DNA of 20,360 nucleotides from the NCBI GenBank assembly GCA_010014835.2, contig JAAAKB020000020.1:1418456-1438815 (forward strand), given 5' to 3'. The position numbers and the translations under genes are program-made. This stretch comes from Apostichopus leukothele (lineage: Eukaryota; Echinodermata; Holothuroidea; Aspidochirotida; Stichopodidae). Of the stretch, positions 11,601 through 18,917 are shown piece by piece (the stretch's first letter is position 1; every line of letters begins with the position of its first letter). The notes under the pieces were generated by a model. That model was not told the origin of the DNA. It saw only the letters and a list, made by a program, of their open reading frames with translations, and searched no databases.

Positions 11601-14600
11601 TCGTAAAGTAAGTCACACGATTTTACTTATTCAAGAAAAGGCCAAATGATTAAGAACAAGGAATGCAGAAAATTAAATAGTTTTCTTTTAGACGAAGTAC
11701 CTGGCATAACATTTAGCAACAACAGAAAAAAAAATTACAGACGGCTGTGCGCATAAAAAATAAAATAAACTAAATAAAAAATTATTTGAGCTGAAAGCGT
11801 TACAGTAGTTAAACTCTACGGCTTCTGTTTCACAGTTAGTGTCACTCATATTTTAAAAAACTTTTCATTTTTCGGAAATCAACTTACGTTCGGTAGGGAG
11901 AGTTGCCAACCTGTACGTTGTGGTTGATATAGAGGACGTTGAGCTACTCGTGAGGTACGGACTGTACCCCTGGGGGTAGTACTGGTTGAGTCCACTTTGG
12001 GGGTATACTGTTCCATAGGAACCACTATCAACACCCTGCAATGGAACAAATGGAAGCCATATTTAATTCCACTGTGTTACTCATGACAGCAAATACCACA
12101 GATAAAGAACACTACACTTCAATGGAAATGGCTTAAAAAGGTATGAGATGAGAAAAGATTTATACTTCTATAGGGAGGGTATGGGGAGAGAAAGGGAGGG
12201 GGGAGGGATCGAGTGTGAAAGATAGACAATTTCAGTATTTATGAGATATAAGAAACTCAACATAAAGCTTTTGAAGATTTGTGTAAATTGCAAAAGAAAA
12301 GTAAAATATAAGGTGGACTTGCTTACCTGTTGTGTGCTATTGTAACCCTGTGTATTGGCCGTGACCACCGTATTGCTAATGGAGGGGTATGTGTAACATG
12401 AACATGTTGTAAATGCACTGCCTGCTGTCAGGGAGGGAAAGGTGAAGAAAAAGAAGGGTACTAATTAAATTTTTAAATTTATAACAACTGTACAACAAAA
12501 AAACCAAAAAAAATTAATTTAAATAAAAAAATCTTTTTCAGATATTTGTTGCTACTATAAGAAAAATGTGATATGTACTTAAGCCTAAAAAATGACGGAA
12601 AATATAATACATATTGAAAGAATTTTTAACAAATGCATAAAGGTATACTCTAAAAGCAAAGGAAAAACAAACTGAAGGGTCTTTTTCCGAGCACCTCTTA
12701 AAAATTAAATACGACATATTCCAGTTCTGTCACTATCAATACATTTTAGAGTTAAGTTAATAAAACTTGGGGTTCCAGCTTCTCCAATGAAATAACCTTT
12801 TTTTTTCTGGGTTATGCTCTTCTTCCCTAAAACAATCTTTCAACTTCCCTATAATTTTTGCGGGATACAGTAGAAGCATGCAGGTTGAACCAGTTAAATG
12901 TTATAACACTACCTAGAATGACTTCTTCCTGACCTTATAAAATGCCTCATGGTTCCTTGGAAAATGTTTAATAATTCATTTCTTTCCCACCAACTTTTTT
13001 TTTCTATATATTTTTTATTACTGTCGCAGCATAGAGCAAACACTATGACTACTACAACGTTACCTTGCATTGTAGGGTAGTAAGGGCTCTGTGCAGTTTG
13101 CCCAGCACCTGGAAAGCTCGGGCTATAGGCGCTGCTAAAATATGACCCTTGACCTTGTAAGCTGGGATCTGTTTTGATAGACTTTGTTGCTCCTGGGAGA
13201 TACAAAAAATAATGACACATAAGTGATGACACAGTCTTAAAGTACAATTAACATTTGGCCCAAAAAGAAAGAAGGACAAAAAAGACAAAGATATTGATAA
13301 CAATTCTGTCTTCCTGCAGAGGAGCAACTTATCCTTAGAGTTTTACCGAGAAATTTCACTGACGATATTTAACTTTGATGCTCGTCCTGTTCGCGACTGT
13401 CTTTGACAAGATGGAGATGGTCCAAAGGAAAGTTTACTTTTGACCAAATGAAAGAAAAGTACTTATACATACTAAGAATCCTACATACATTTTTCTTTTC
13501 TCTTTTTTTGAGATATTGATAGTTCATTTTTGGATCTAAAACTTGTCAAATACAAATGTCGTTTTCTCGTAAACGAAAGAGAGGAATTGAATACAGATTT
13601 CACCGGGTCGCTTAAAATATGTTCTTCTTTCATCGGCCGAAAATATACATTTTCATCACTTGAACCATGTTTTTAGTTGAATAGTTGTCAATAAAATATA
13701 AAAAAACACGCCACTGATTTTGCAGCTTTTTGGGAGATGAGTAAAAAATGTCATGGAACGGAACCGTCGAGATATGTTCGTGACCAAATTATTCTATCAA
13801 ATTAATCATATAAATTGAATCTGGATACTTTGCCAGTTTCAAGACCAGACTTTTTTAGCATTCCGGAGTACAACAAGTTAGAACTCCCCCTGGGTATGAG
13901 TTCCAGTACTTGAGTACAGGGCTTTAAGAGGGTGAGTACCGTTTATGCTTGTACTCTTGAACTGGTCCCTATACGAGATTACCAAATATCAATCCATGAG
14001 GGTACCCAGGCACTTATATAAACGCTAAAGAACGAGCGGACGTAGTAAAAAACTTACAAATCTGTGTATTTAAGATCAGACCGAGTCAACTTACAAAACA
14101 AGTACCAAACCCACTCAGCCTGCATATAATTAACAGAATGTTGACATCTGTGACTGAGTAGTACTTCAAACAAAAGAAGTTTTGTCAGTAAATTTACAAA
14201 ACCCTTCATTTAATAATTTACAACACACTCCAGATTTCACCAAGCTGTTGAACAAAGGTTCCAGATACCAGCATGACGAGATAAGGTTCACCTAATCCTA
14301 AGATCTTCAGCCAAAAAATCTTGACGATACCATAAAAAAATGAAAAACTCGTACCCACTTTCCCAAGCAACAAGATTTTGAAGTATTCGTACTCTACAGT
14401 AAAAATTATTTATATATTTAAAAAAAATAATGAAAAGAAACCAGCTGTAAATCCTTCATGCACAATCTTGCTATAACTTTTGTCAACAGCCACATTTGCT
14501 CTTAACTGGGAAGAGGAAGTCTTTACAACTTGAAGTTACTGCCAAATATGCTCAAAAGTTAACAAGTGCCATTTTCTTTCAAAGAGCTCTGCTCATTTCA

Positions 14601-17600
14601 TACTTAACATGAGAGTGCCATAAGTTTGGTGTAACTGGCATGTCAAAGTTTCAGTAGACATCCTCTGATTTATTTCAGTTACTTTCAAGCTATTCTCCTT
14701 TCAATGAACATTTTTGCTTCCGTTGAACTGTTTTAACCCAAACCTCTACCATACATTTACTCATAAATAAGATTGTAGCAACTTAAGGTCATCATCATTG
14801 GCCCCACCAAGCTAAAATTTGGGAGAATTTTTGGTCGAAAGTATTTTGATGTTGGTTGCTTGCATCTTTGCATCTTCAGGTCACTTCCAGACACTAATGG
14901 TTAATTGGTTATGTTCACTTAGACAATCAAATTTTTCAGTGACAAAACATACTTTTGAGAGTGGTTAAGAAATGCTTGTTGAATTTGCCACATGAGCGAC
15001 CGTTCTTTGATTTTCTAGCATATTCGAGGCCCAATACTGACGACCTTCCAAAATCAGACATCCGCCTAGATTTCTGTCACCAGATAAAGATTAATTAGAG
15101 GAAATAATTAAATTAAGATCATTCCAAGCATCAACATTTTGTGGCATGGACACTTTTTTTTACCAACGGTATACATATCACGTGTGTCATTCTCAACGGG
15201 GACAGTTTAGTGCATCATTCGAAATGAAATTTTACTATGCAGACACGCTAATGACATACCTTGTTACATATGGGATTTTAGTATATAAAATACCACAAAA
15301 ACAAGATTTTAATGCTCAAAAAGAACTCAAAAAGAGTTTTAATTGTTTGAAAATTTGGCTTTGTTTGCAAGCTTTAAACACACAGACACACACACACACA
15401 ATTATACAAAGTAAACAGAAATTTGACTGATATATGGGATGTGGGTACTACTTACCGTAAGACATCTGGCTGGGTAACCCGTAGGGAACCTGACTACTGT
15501 ATGGGTACCCAGCGTTTGGTTGCACACCGAGGGTAGGTTGTGGTACGGGATACGTGTTTGACTGCGGCGTTGGCAAGATGTGGGGGTAGGTAGGACTGTC
15601 GGTGAGAAAGAGAAATGAAAACATGGTTACTATAGGCCTACATGCCAGAACCAAGCAGATGGCAGCAACAGCATAAGGAGAAAGGGGGGGGGGGGGATTA
15701 ATACTCAATTTCATGGCAAAATAAAAATTAAAAAAAATGTTTCACCAAATTTCACTCAAAATAACTGGTGACCTCGGAGAGACATTTTTTAAATATTTTT
15801 TTCTTATGGTGTTTGGAATTAAAATCACATGAGTGAGAGACATGCTTTGTCTACTCGGTCAAGCACCCTCTCTCCTTAATTATCCAAACTCCCTTTTTAG
15901 TTGCTTCTCTTTTCCTTTTCTTTTATGCATCTTTATATCTGAAATCCTGGCACGAAACGAGACGAAAATCAACCAACATATCCAAACATCTCCCTACAAA
16001 ATGAGCTCGTAAAAATGAACCGGTCATCCTGTTTTCCTTCCTCGCTTTACCGTTTTACTCATTTTATTGATGGATGTTTATTGTTTTCGTCGCCGTTCGG
16101 CGACATGCGGCAAGACAGAGGGTACAAGACAGACCCCCTCTCCCCCCATCCCTCCCCCAACTCAATTTTGCTTGTTAAATCTGCATCATGTTACGTTGTA
16201 AAACCACTTTCTCCAACTGAAACGAAGAGACAGAAACCCTCGGATAGAATTAAAATAGTCCTGTACTCTAACTTTGCCCCTTTTCTTCAAATGTGTAAAA
16301 CTGTAGAGTTTCAAGCAACGAACTTCATAATCTTTATGATCTTGAGACGTGTTGGGTACACCATGAGCATCGGTCGAGTGGGCCCACATAGATGGAAGAT
16401 TGATGGAACAAAAATAATAATGGGTGTATGAAACCGACTCTCGCCACAAGAAACAAAAACAAACAATGATAAAAGAAATAAAAGAAAAGAGTTCCATGTT
16501 TTTTTTTTTTCGCTTTTTTTTTTCTTTTCTTTTTTCGAAGAAGGCACAATTCCCCCCTATCTTCACCTAACCGACCAAGCTAGGTGAACGAAGCACATTT
16601 TTCTTTGGAAGTTTGGATGAATTCGAGAGGCCTATCGACTTTTGGGCCCTCTGCACTCACTGACCGGCTCTTTTGTTTTTCTCTCTAGACATATATAGGC
16701 AATAAACCTGTCAACAAACACACCAATTAATGTACTCCGTGATAACTCCGGCTAAAAACCACCTTCGGACCGAAAAATGTTACGTATAAATAATAGAACG
16801 GCTGTCAAATTGTTTGATTCACGACTGGGGAGCGGCGATGGAATGTTTCTTGTCAGCTCCGTGAGGTACCGATGGTGAAAACAACGGACAACTCAACAGA
16901 GTACTACACACCCAGCTTAATATTATATTCAAGCAGGTGGTTGGATGACTATTGAATAGTTACCGATCGTCATCTCTTCATAGATCCAGTGATCTTTGAC
17001 TTGCAAAAGTTCTTTCGGAAAGCGGTTTCCAGCAGGAATCATGATGGCATACATACTGTGCTCCATCGAACAAAGTAAATCGAGTGATATCAGATTTCCA
17101 TATTTTATATGGCCATATAAATTTTGTTCAAATTATGTCCATTTTTGCATCTTTTTAAAATTTTAAAAATCATCATCGAAGATGGTCAGTGCAGTCTCCT
17201 CCCCTAAAGCTCTCTATTCCGTTGAATTAAAATTACGAAACTCTGTTGTACCATCATCCTTTAAGGTTTATAAAGTTGAGATACCTGAAAACATAGGACT
17301 GTTAAAATGCCATCCAACAAACCTATACCAGGGAAGAATATAACGCATAGACTTCAAAGATTTCCAAATGCAATAGTAAAACATACTTAGGAACATAGTA
17401 ACAGGTGGGCCACAAAACCAACAACACATCCAGTCCAAAAGAGGTGGATTACACACACACCTTAAAATATCAACTACGTTAATTTGCAGGACACGAAAAC
17501 CAGCCACACATCTGGTTGGAAAGGAGTCTGTCGCACAAAATACACGCCATGAAACATATTTAATTTTTGCGGAAAATTGCGGCACATGAAACCTCCTTAA

Positions 17601-18130
17601 CTCAGCGATATCTCTAGTCCAGAATGAAGGGCATCATATTTAATACACCTTAAACGTATAGTGACGATAAATCTGTGGGACACAAAACCTGCGACATTTT
17701 CGACTAGAGAAAGAATTACATCAGATCAATTATACACCTGCATACAATCTGTTTTATGGATACAAACAGATATTAATAATGAGTACAAAACAAACAATTA
17801 TCACAGAATCTAAGAAAAGCAAAGAACCATTAAAAATATTATTAAGCTTATAGTTTAATCATTCTAGAACTATGTATTATCCCTTACCTATAAATGTTCA
17901 TGTTGGTATCGATGCGTACATTAAAGATTCACGGCGTTCTTTTATTTTTTTTCCGTGCAAAAGATCTGCACCGAAATTGAACCGTTCAATTACCGAGTAG
18001 AGCATGAAATGTGACCGCCCAATTGACTACTTCAATCAGTGGCTCGTAAAACTACCAATACCCCCTACCTGGTGCTGGATTCCCAGACTTGGCTATCATC
18101 TCCGTGAAACTCCATCCGTCCCGATGTCAT
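5528..18130 (-). CDS. eya: Eyes absent homologue (eya), 5' two thirds of a multi-exon gene, 3' end outside window
   Basis: EYA proteins bind Six homeodomain factors as nuclear co-activators through a tyrosine/proline/serine/threonine-rich N-terminal half, and carry a C-terminal Eya domain, a HAD-family aspartate-based protein tyrosine phosphatase. Exons at 18130-18069 (tentative), 15595-15456, 13192-13064, 12421-12327, 12035-11888, 6695-6544 and 5611-5528 read as one frame of about 270 residues, with every splice phase compatible. Family landmarks appear in the expected order: [11 protein letters not shown](D/E), [23 protein letters not shown], a basic RGR/PSPTP linker, then [19 protein letters not shown]. 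About 240 residues of Eya domain are missing because they lie beyond base 1. The N-terminus is short: about 21 residues precede the YPHILP block, against roughly 85 in human EYA1. Identification is from remembered family motifs; no alignment was run. Confidence 0.95.
5612..6543 (-). other. eya intron, linker exon to DLDET exon (932 bp)
   Basis: AT-rich intron with clear GT and AG ends. It contains a run of 14 C at 6304-6317 followed by GGG (a G run in the transcript). I see no exon, RNA gene or mobile element in it. Confidence 0.9.
6304..6317. repeat. C14 homopolymer
   Basis: Fourteen consecutive C on the plus strand. Runs of this length are prone to length error and polymorphism. It is intronic, about 230 bases inside the intron from the linker exon donor. 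Confidence 0.9.
6544..6695 (-). CDS. eya: eya exon, basic linker before the Eya domain
   Basis: The acceptor is TTTCCCCCTATAG (AG at 6697-6696) and the donor is GTCGAC|GTAAGC (GT at 6543-6542). The exon is 152 bp; it completes a Leu codon with the C left by the previous exon and ends at phase 0. It reads [20 protein letters not shown], then a Lys/Arg/Asn-rich stretch ([20 protein letters not shown]) and DGVD. In vertebrate EYAs the same position holds SPSTPIKD, a basic GRGRRNNNPSPPPDSDLE linker and then the phosphatase domain. The basic cluster could serve nuclear localisation; that is inference. The region upstream of the IK motif is shorter than in vertebrates. Confidence 0.93.
6917..6940 (+). 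mobile_element. Possible hAT-type DNA transposon terminus
   Basis: CAGGGGTTCTCAACTAGTAG starts at 6917. The CAGNGGTTCTCAAC start is characteristic of many hAT (Charlie-like) terminal inverted repeats. I could not find the reverse-complement partner (GTTGAGAACCCCTG) elsewhere in the window, nor an 8-bp target duplication, nor transposase coding sequence, so this is at most a one-ended or badly decayed non-autonomous copy. Chance similarity is possible. Confidence 0.3.
7512..7538. repeat. (CT)n microsatellite
   Basis: Plus-strand CCCTCCTCTCTCTCTCTATC followed by TCTCTC; a GA-rich run in the eya transcript. Intronic. Confidence 0.8.
8037..8090. repeat. Polypyrimidine tract
   Basis: About 54 bases of almost pure C/T on the plus strand (one purine, the A of CATC), including CTCTCTCTC. 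It produces apparent Phe/Leu/Ser-rich open frames that are low-complexity artefacts. Confidence 0.8.
8434..8521. repeat. Polypurine tract
   Basis: About 88 bases of A/G on the plus strand with only a few T interruptions (AGAGAAAAGGAAAAAG and similar). It yields Lys/Arg/Glu-rich or Phe/Ser-rich open frames on the two strands that should not be taken as genes. It lies about 345 bases from the complementary pyrimidine tract at 8037-8090. Confidence 0.8.
8881..9131. repeat. Two-copy tandem duplication, 130-bp period
   Basis: Copy 1 begins GATGTGTGAG at 8881 and copy 2 GATGTGTGAA at 9011. Both contain TTAGGGACATGACTTGATAG, ATCAACAGCTTGTAACCACT, TGTAATGACCT and TTCACTAATTCAGG in the same order. 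Differences are a handful of substitutions and small A-tract indels, so identity is high and the duplication looks recent relative to surrounding intron sequence. Neither copy encodes anything I recognise. Confidence 0.92.
10283..10291. repeat. G9 homopolymer
   Basis: GAGAGGGGGGGGGTGTG in the 5.2-kb eya intron. Simple sequence only. Confidence 0.8.
11888..12035 (-). CDS. eya: eya exon, [10 protein letters not shown] transactivation segment
   Basis: The acceptor is TTGTTCCATTGCAG (AG at 12037-12036) and the donor is GAAC|GTAAGTT (GT at 11887-11886). The exon is 148 bp, starts in phase 0 and leaves one base. It contains [20 protein letters not shown] followed by [19 protein letters not shown]. 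This lines up with human EYA1 [20 protein letters not shown] and the NATYQL segment, including the Ser/Thr cluster and the conserved TY. This tyrosine/serine/threonine-rich block is part of the transactivation region. The intron before it is short (291 bp) and the one after it is 5192 bp. Confidence 0.94.
12036..12326 (-). other. eya 291-bp intron
   Basis: The shortest intron in the window. It has a canonical GTAAGC start and a TTGTTCCATTGCAG end, and contains a G-rich patch at 12175-12209 that is C/U-rich in the transcript. No other feature seen. Confidence 0.92.
12327..12421 (-). CDS. eya: eya exon, MQGSAFTT to NSTQQ
   Basis: The donor is CAACAG|GTAAGC (GT at 12326-12325). The acceptor is a tandem CAGCAG at 12427-12422: using the second AG gives a 95-bp exon starting at 12421 and the peptide MQ-GSAFTT; using the first starts at 12424 and inserts one Ala (MQ-AGSAFTT). 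I chose 12421 because vertebrate EYA1 reads MQGSSFTT at this point. The exon ends at phase 0 after NSTQQ, matching the NSSQQ|DYPSYP boundary in EYA1. The middle ([16 protein letters not shown]) is less conserved than the ends. Confidence 0.92.
12422..12427 (-). promoter_or_regulatory. NAGNAG tandem splice acceptor
   Basis: The minus strand reads CTGACAGCAG before GCAGTG, so two AG dinucleotides three bases apart can both serve as acceptor for the same eya exon. NAGNAG sites commonly yield two isoforms differing by one residue; here the difference is inclusion of a single Ala before GSAFTT, because the codon begun by the G of the upstream exon becomes GCA-GGC rather than GGC. Confidence 0.75.
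12428..13063 (-). other. eya intron (about 640 bp)
   Basis: AT-rich intron between the IKTD exon and the NAGNAG exon, starting GTAACG and ending CTCCCTGACAG with the tandem acceptor. I see no gene or repeat beyond short A/T runs. Confidence 0.9.
13064..13192 (-). CDS. eya: eya exon with the IKTD motif
   Basis: The acceptor TATCTCCCAG (AG at 13194-13193) opens a 129-bp exon closed by ATGCAAG|GTAACG (GT at 13063-13062). It supplies two bases to a Gly codon shared with the previous exon and leaves one base, so it is a phase 1-1 exon that could be skipped without breaking the frame. It reads [20 protein letters not shown] and ends SPYYPTMQ. This corresponds to the IKTE-x-L segment followed by SxxTGQSPYxYQM in vertebrate EYAs. 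The IKTD tetrapeptide fits a psi-K-x-acidic SUMO acceptor pattern; vertebrate EYAs have Glu there. Low-complexity Gly/Ser/Tyr/Pro content is typical of this region. Confidence 0.95.
13903..13965. repeat. Imperfect 16-bp inverted repeat
   Basis: CCAGTACTTGAGTACA (13903-13918) and TGTACTCTTGAACTGG (13950-13965) pair at 13 of 16 positions around a 31-base loop. Intronic hairpin potential only. Confidence 0.4.
15379..15400. repeat. (CA)n microsatellite
   Basis: ACACACAGACACACACACAC tract; UG-rich in the eya transcript, beginning about 55 bases downstream of the YPHILP exon donor. Its placement resembles the (CA)n tract after the DLDET exon. Confidence 0.8.
15456..15595 (-). CDS. eya: eya exon with the YPHILPTP motif
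   Basis: The acceptor is a pyrimidine-rich tract ending CACCGACAG (AG at 15597-15596), and the donor is TTACG|GTAAGT (GT at 15455-15454). The exon is 140 bp, enters with the third base of a codon and leaves one base. It encodes 46 full codons beginning [20 protein letters not shown]. The YPHILPTP block matches [10 protein letters not shown] of vertebrate EYA1 and EYA4, where it opens the tyrosine-rich transactivation region. The remainder is rich in Pro, Tyr, Gln and Ser ([17 protein letters not shown]), as expected. A run of 13 G (C on the transcribed sense strand) lies about 90 bases upstream of the acceptor, at 15684-15696. Confidence 0.95.
15684..15696. repeat. G13 homopolymer
   Basis: Thirteen G on the plus strand, therefore a C13 run in the transcript, about 90 bases before the YPHILP exon acceptor. 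Length is likely polymorphic. Confidence 0.9.
17407..17690. repeat. Decayed tandem array, unit about 80-97 bp
   Basis: Four related blocks recur: GGGCCACAAAACC (17407), GGACACGAAAACC (17489), GGCACATGAAACC (17581) and GGGACACAAAACC (17677), spaced about 82, 92 and 96 bases. Between them other pieces recur, such as ACACCTTAAA (near 17457 and 17645) and CACACATC next to the first two blocks. Identity is low, so this is either an old minisatellite or chance similarity strengthened by composition. Confidence 0.3.
17888..17901 (-). CDS. eya: eya candidate alternative first coding exon B
   Basis: ATG AAC ATT TAT AG at 17901-17888 is followed by GTAAGG, a stronger donor than that of candidate exon A. 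It also leaves two bases, so it would join 15595 in frame as [13 protein letters not shown]. An in-frame TGA lies nine codons upstream of the ATG. A first coding exon of four codons is plausible for an alternative promoter, but a chance donor in AT-rich DNA is equally possible. Confidence 0.25.
18069..18130 (-). CDS. eya: eya candidate first coding exon A
   Basis: An ATG at 18130-18128 opens 20 codons, [20 protein letters not shown], ending at a CAG|GTAGGG donor (GT at 18068-18067). The exon leaves two bases (AG) over, which with the T that opens the next exon give Ser, so it splices in frame to YPHILP. An in-frame TAA lies about 24 codons upstream with no other ATG between; the bases before the ATG (GCG, with G at -3) suit initiation. 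The frame is also open upstream, so this could instead be an internal exon using an AG such as that near 18190. The N-terminus of EYA is not conserved enough for me to confirm the peptide by family resemblance, and a one-in-three phase match is weak evidence alone. Confidence 0.45.
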
Positions 18131-18850
18131 CGCAAGTAGGGAATGATACTGTGGTCTCTTTCTCAAGCCTACTGATATTCTAACTGGGTTGGGCTTGCTT
18201 TAAGGACGCCGATTGCAAAGATTGAAGTAGAAGGGAAAGACCAGCCAGGAACTTTGTGTCAAAGTGGGCATCGAATTACTTGCCTACTACTAGCTCTGCC
18301 TTCTAGAAAGCAATGGATTTTTTTGTTGTTTTTTGTTTGAGAGTTCAGCGAAATGATGCTAACTTCCCCTATAATTCCTTGTTTTTTCAAAACCAGGAAG
18401 TTACAAAAATGTCATAATTGTGTGCGTAGCATTATATGCTCATATTGATTTGCTTCATAAACTTGAAAGAAGAAACAAAACAAAAAAGAAACAATCAGTA
18501 GTTTGTTGTTCACGATGACTTTTCAGGTAAGTTTTTAAACATCAGAAATGGTTACAAATCAAAGATTGATAACGATCAATGTTCTTCTTTTCTTTCTTTT
18601 TTTTAAAATGATTCCAAATTGCTCGTCAAGATCTTCAAATTTTACAATATGCAAATTAGGTCCACCATGATCCAGCCACGTTCAAAATGTTAGCGACCTT
18701 GTACAGGTACGGGCCCGCGGAGAAATGACTTTTCCGACACTTTGTGCAGAAAGCGTTAAACAAATCTGCTAGATTGGTCACCTGTATCGGTCATCAGCAG
18801 CGAGAAAGAGTAAAATAAACGGAAAGCGTTCAAACCACAGGATTGCCAGG

Positions 18851-18917
18851 GAATGATCTTGATCGGATAATAATCAACATACTACCGAATGATCGTGATT
18901 GGATATTAATCAATACA
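18851..18917. repeat. Two-copy tandem repeat, 36-bp period
   Basis: GAATGATCTTGATCGGATAA at 18851 is followed by GAATGATCGTGATTGGATAT at 18887; both continue TAATCAA. A small local duplication with several substitutions. Confidence 0.75.

Larger units (their letters stand above)
6696..11887 (-). other. eya 5.2-kb intron
   Basis: Separates the tyrosine-rich exon (ends 11888) from the basic linker exon (starts 6695); flanking phases (1 and 1) agree without any missing exon. Contents are a hAT-like terminus at 6917, CT-rich tracts at 7512-7538 and 8037-8090, a purine tract at 8434-8521, a 130-bp tandem duplication at 8881-9131, an (ATT)n tract near 10528-10545 and a G9 run at 10283-10291. Open frames in it are short, AT-rich or low-complexity, and none resembles a known protein. 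Confidence 0.85.
13193..15455 (-). other. eya 2.3-kb intron
   Basis: Lies between the YPHILP exon and the IKTD exon, in matching phase. It contains a (CA)n tract at 15379-15400 and a weak inverted repeat at 13903-13965; otherwise AT-rich sequence without recognisable genes. Confidence 0.9.
15596..18068 (-). other. eya first intron in the window (about 2.5 kb)
   Basis: Runs from candidate exon A to the YPHILP exon. It holds a G13 run (15684-15696), a T-rich tract around 16500-16545, an unassigned 45-codon minus-strand open frame (16932-17066), a decayed repeat array (17407-17690) and candidate exon B (17888-17901). Several longer open frames near 16015-16566 overlap on both strands, are rich in simple sequence and have no recognisable motif. 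Confidence 0.6.

Noticed and set aside
12168-12368. Minus-strand frame [17 protein letters not shown] and beyond
   Set aside because: Only the part up to NSTQQ is coding; the rest is read-through into the 291-bp intron after a clear GTAAGC donor.
12909-13327. Two overlapping minus-strand frames around the IKTD exon
   Set aside because: One is the true exon extended into introns on both sides; the other is a shifted frame of the same DNA.
16015-16431. Longest open frame (138 codons, plus strand) near 16.0-16.4 kb
   Set aside because: Overlaps other open frames on the minus strand, has no recognisable motif, biased codon content or splice context, and lies within an eya intron; most likely a chance frame.
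16186-16566. Minus-strand 126-codon frame with Lys-rich start
   Set aside because: Its start is a translated homopolymer tract (AAAAGAAA repeats) and the rest lacks any family motif.
17268-17585. Minus-strand 105-codon Cys/Trp-rich frame
   Set aside because: Coincides with the degenerate repeat array; composition follows the repeat rather than a protein, and no motif is recognised.
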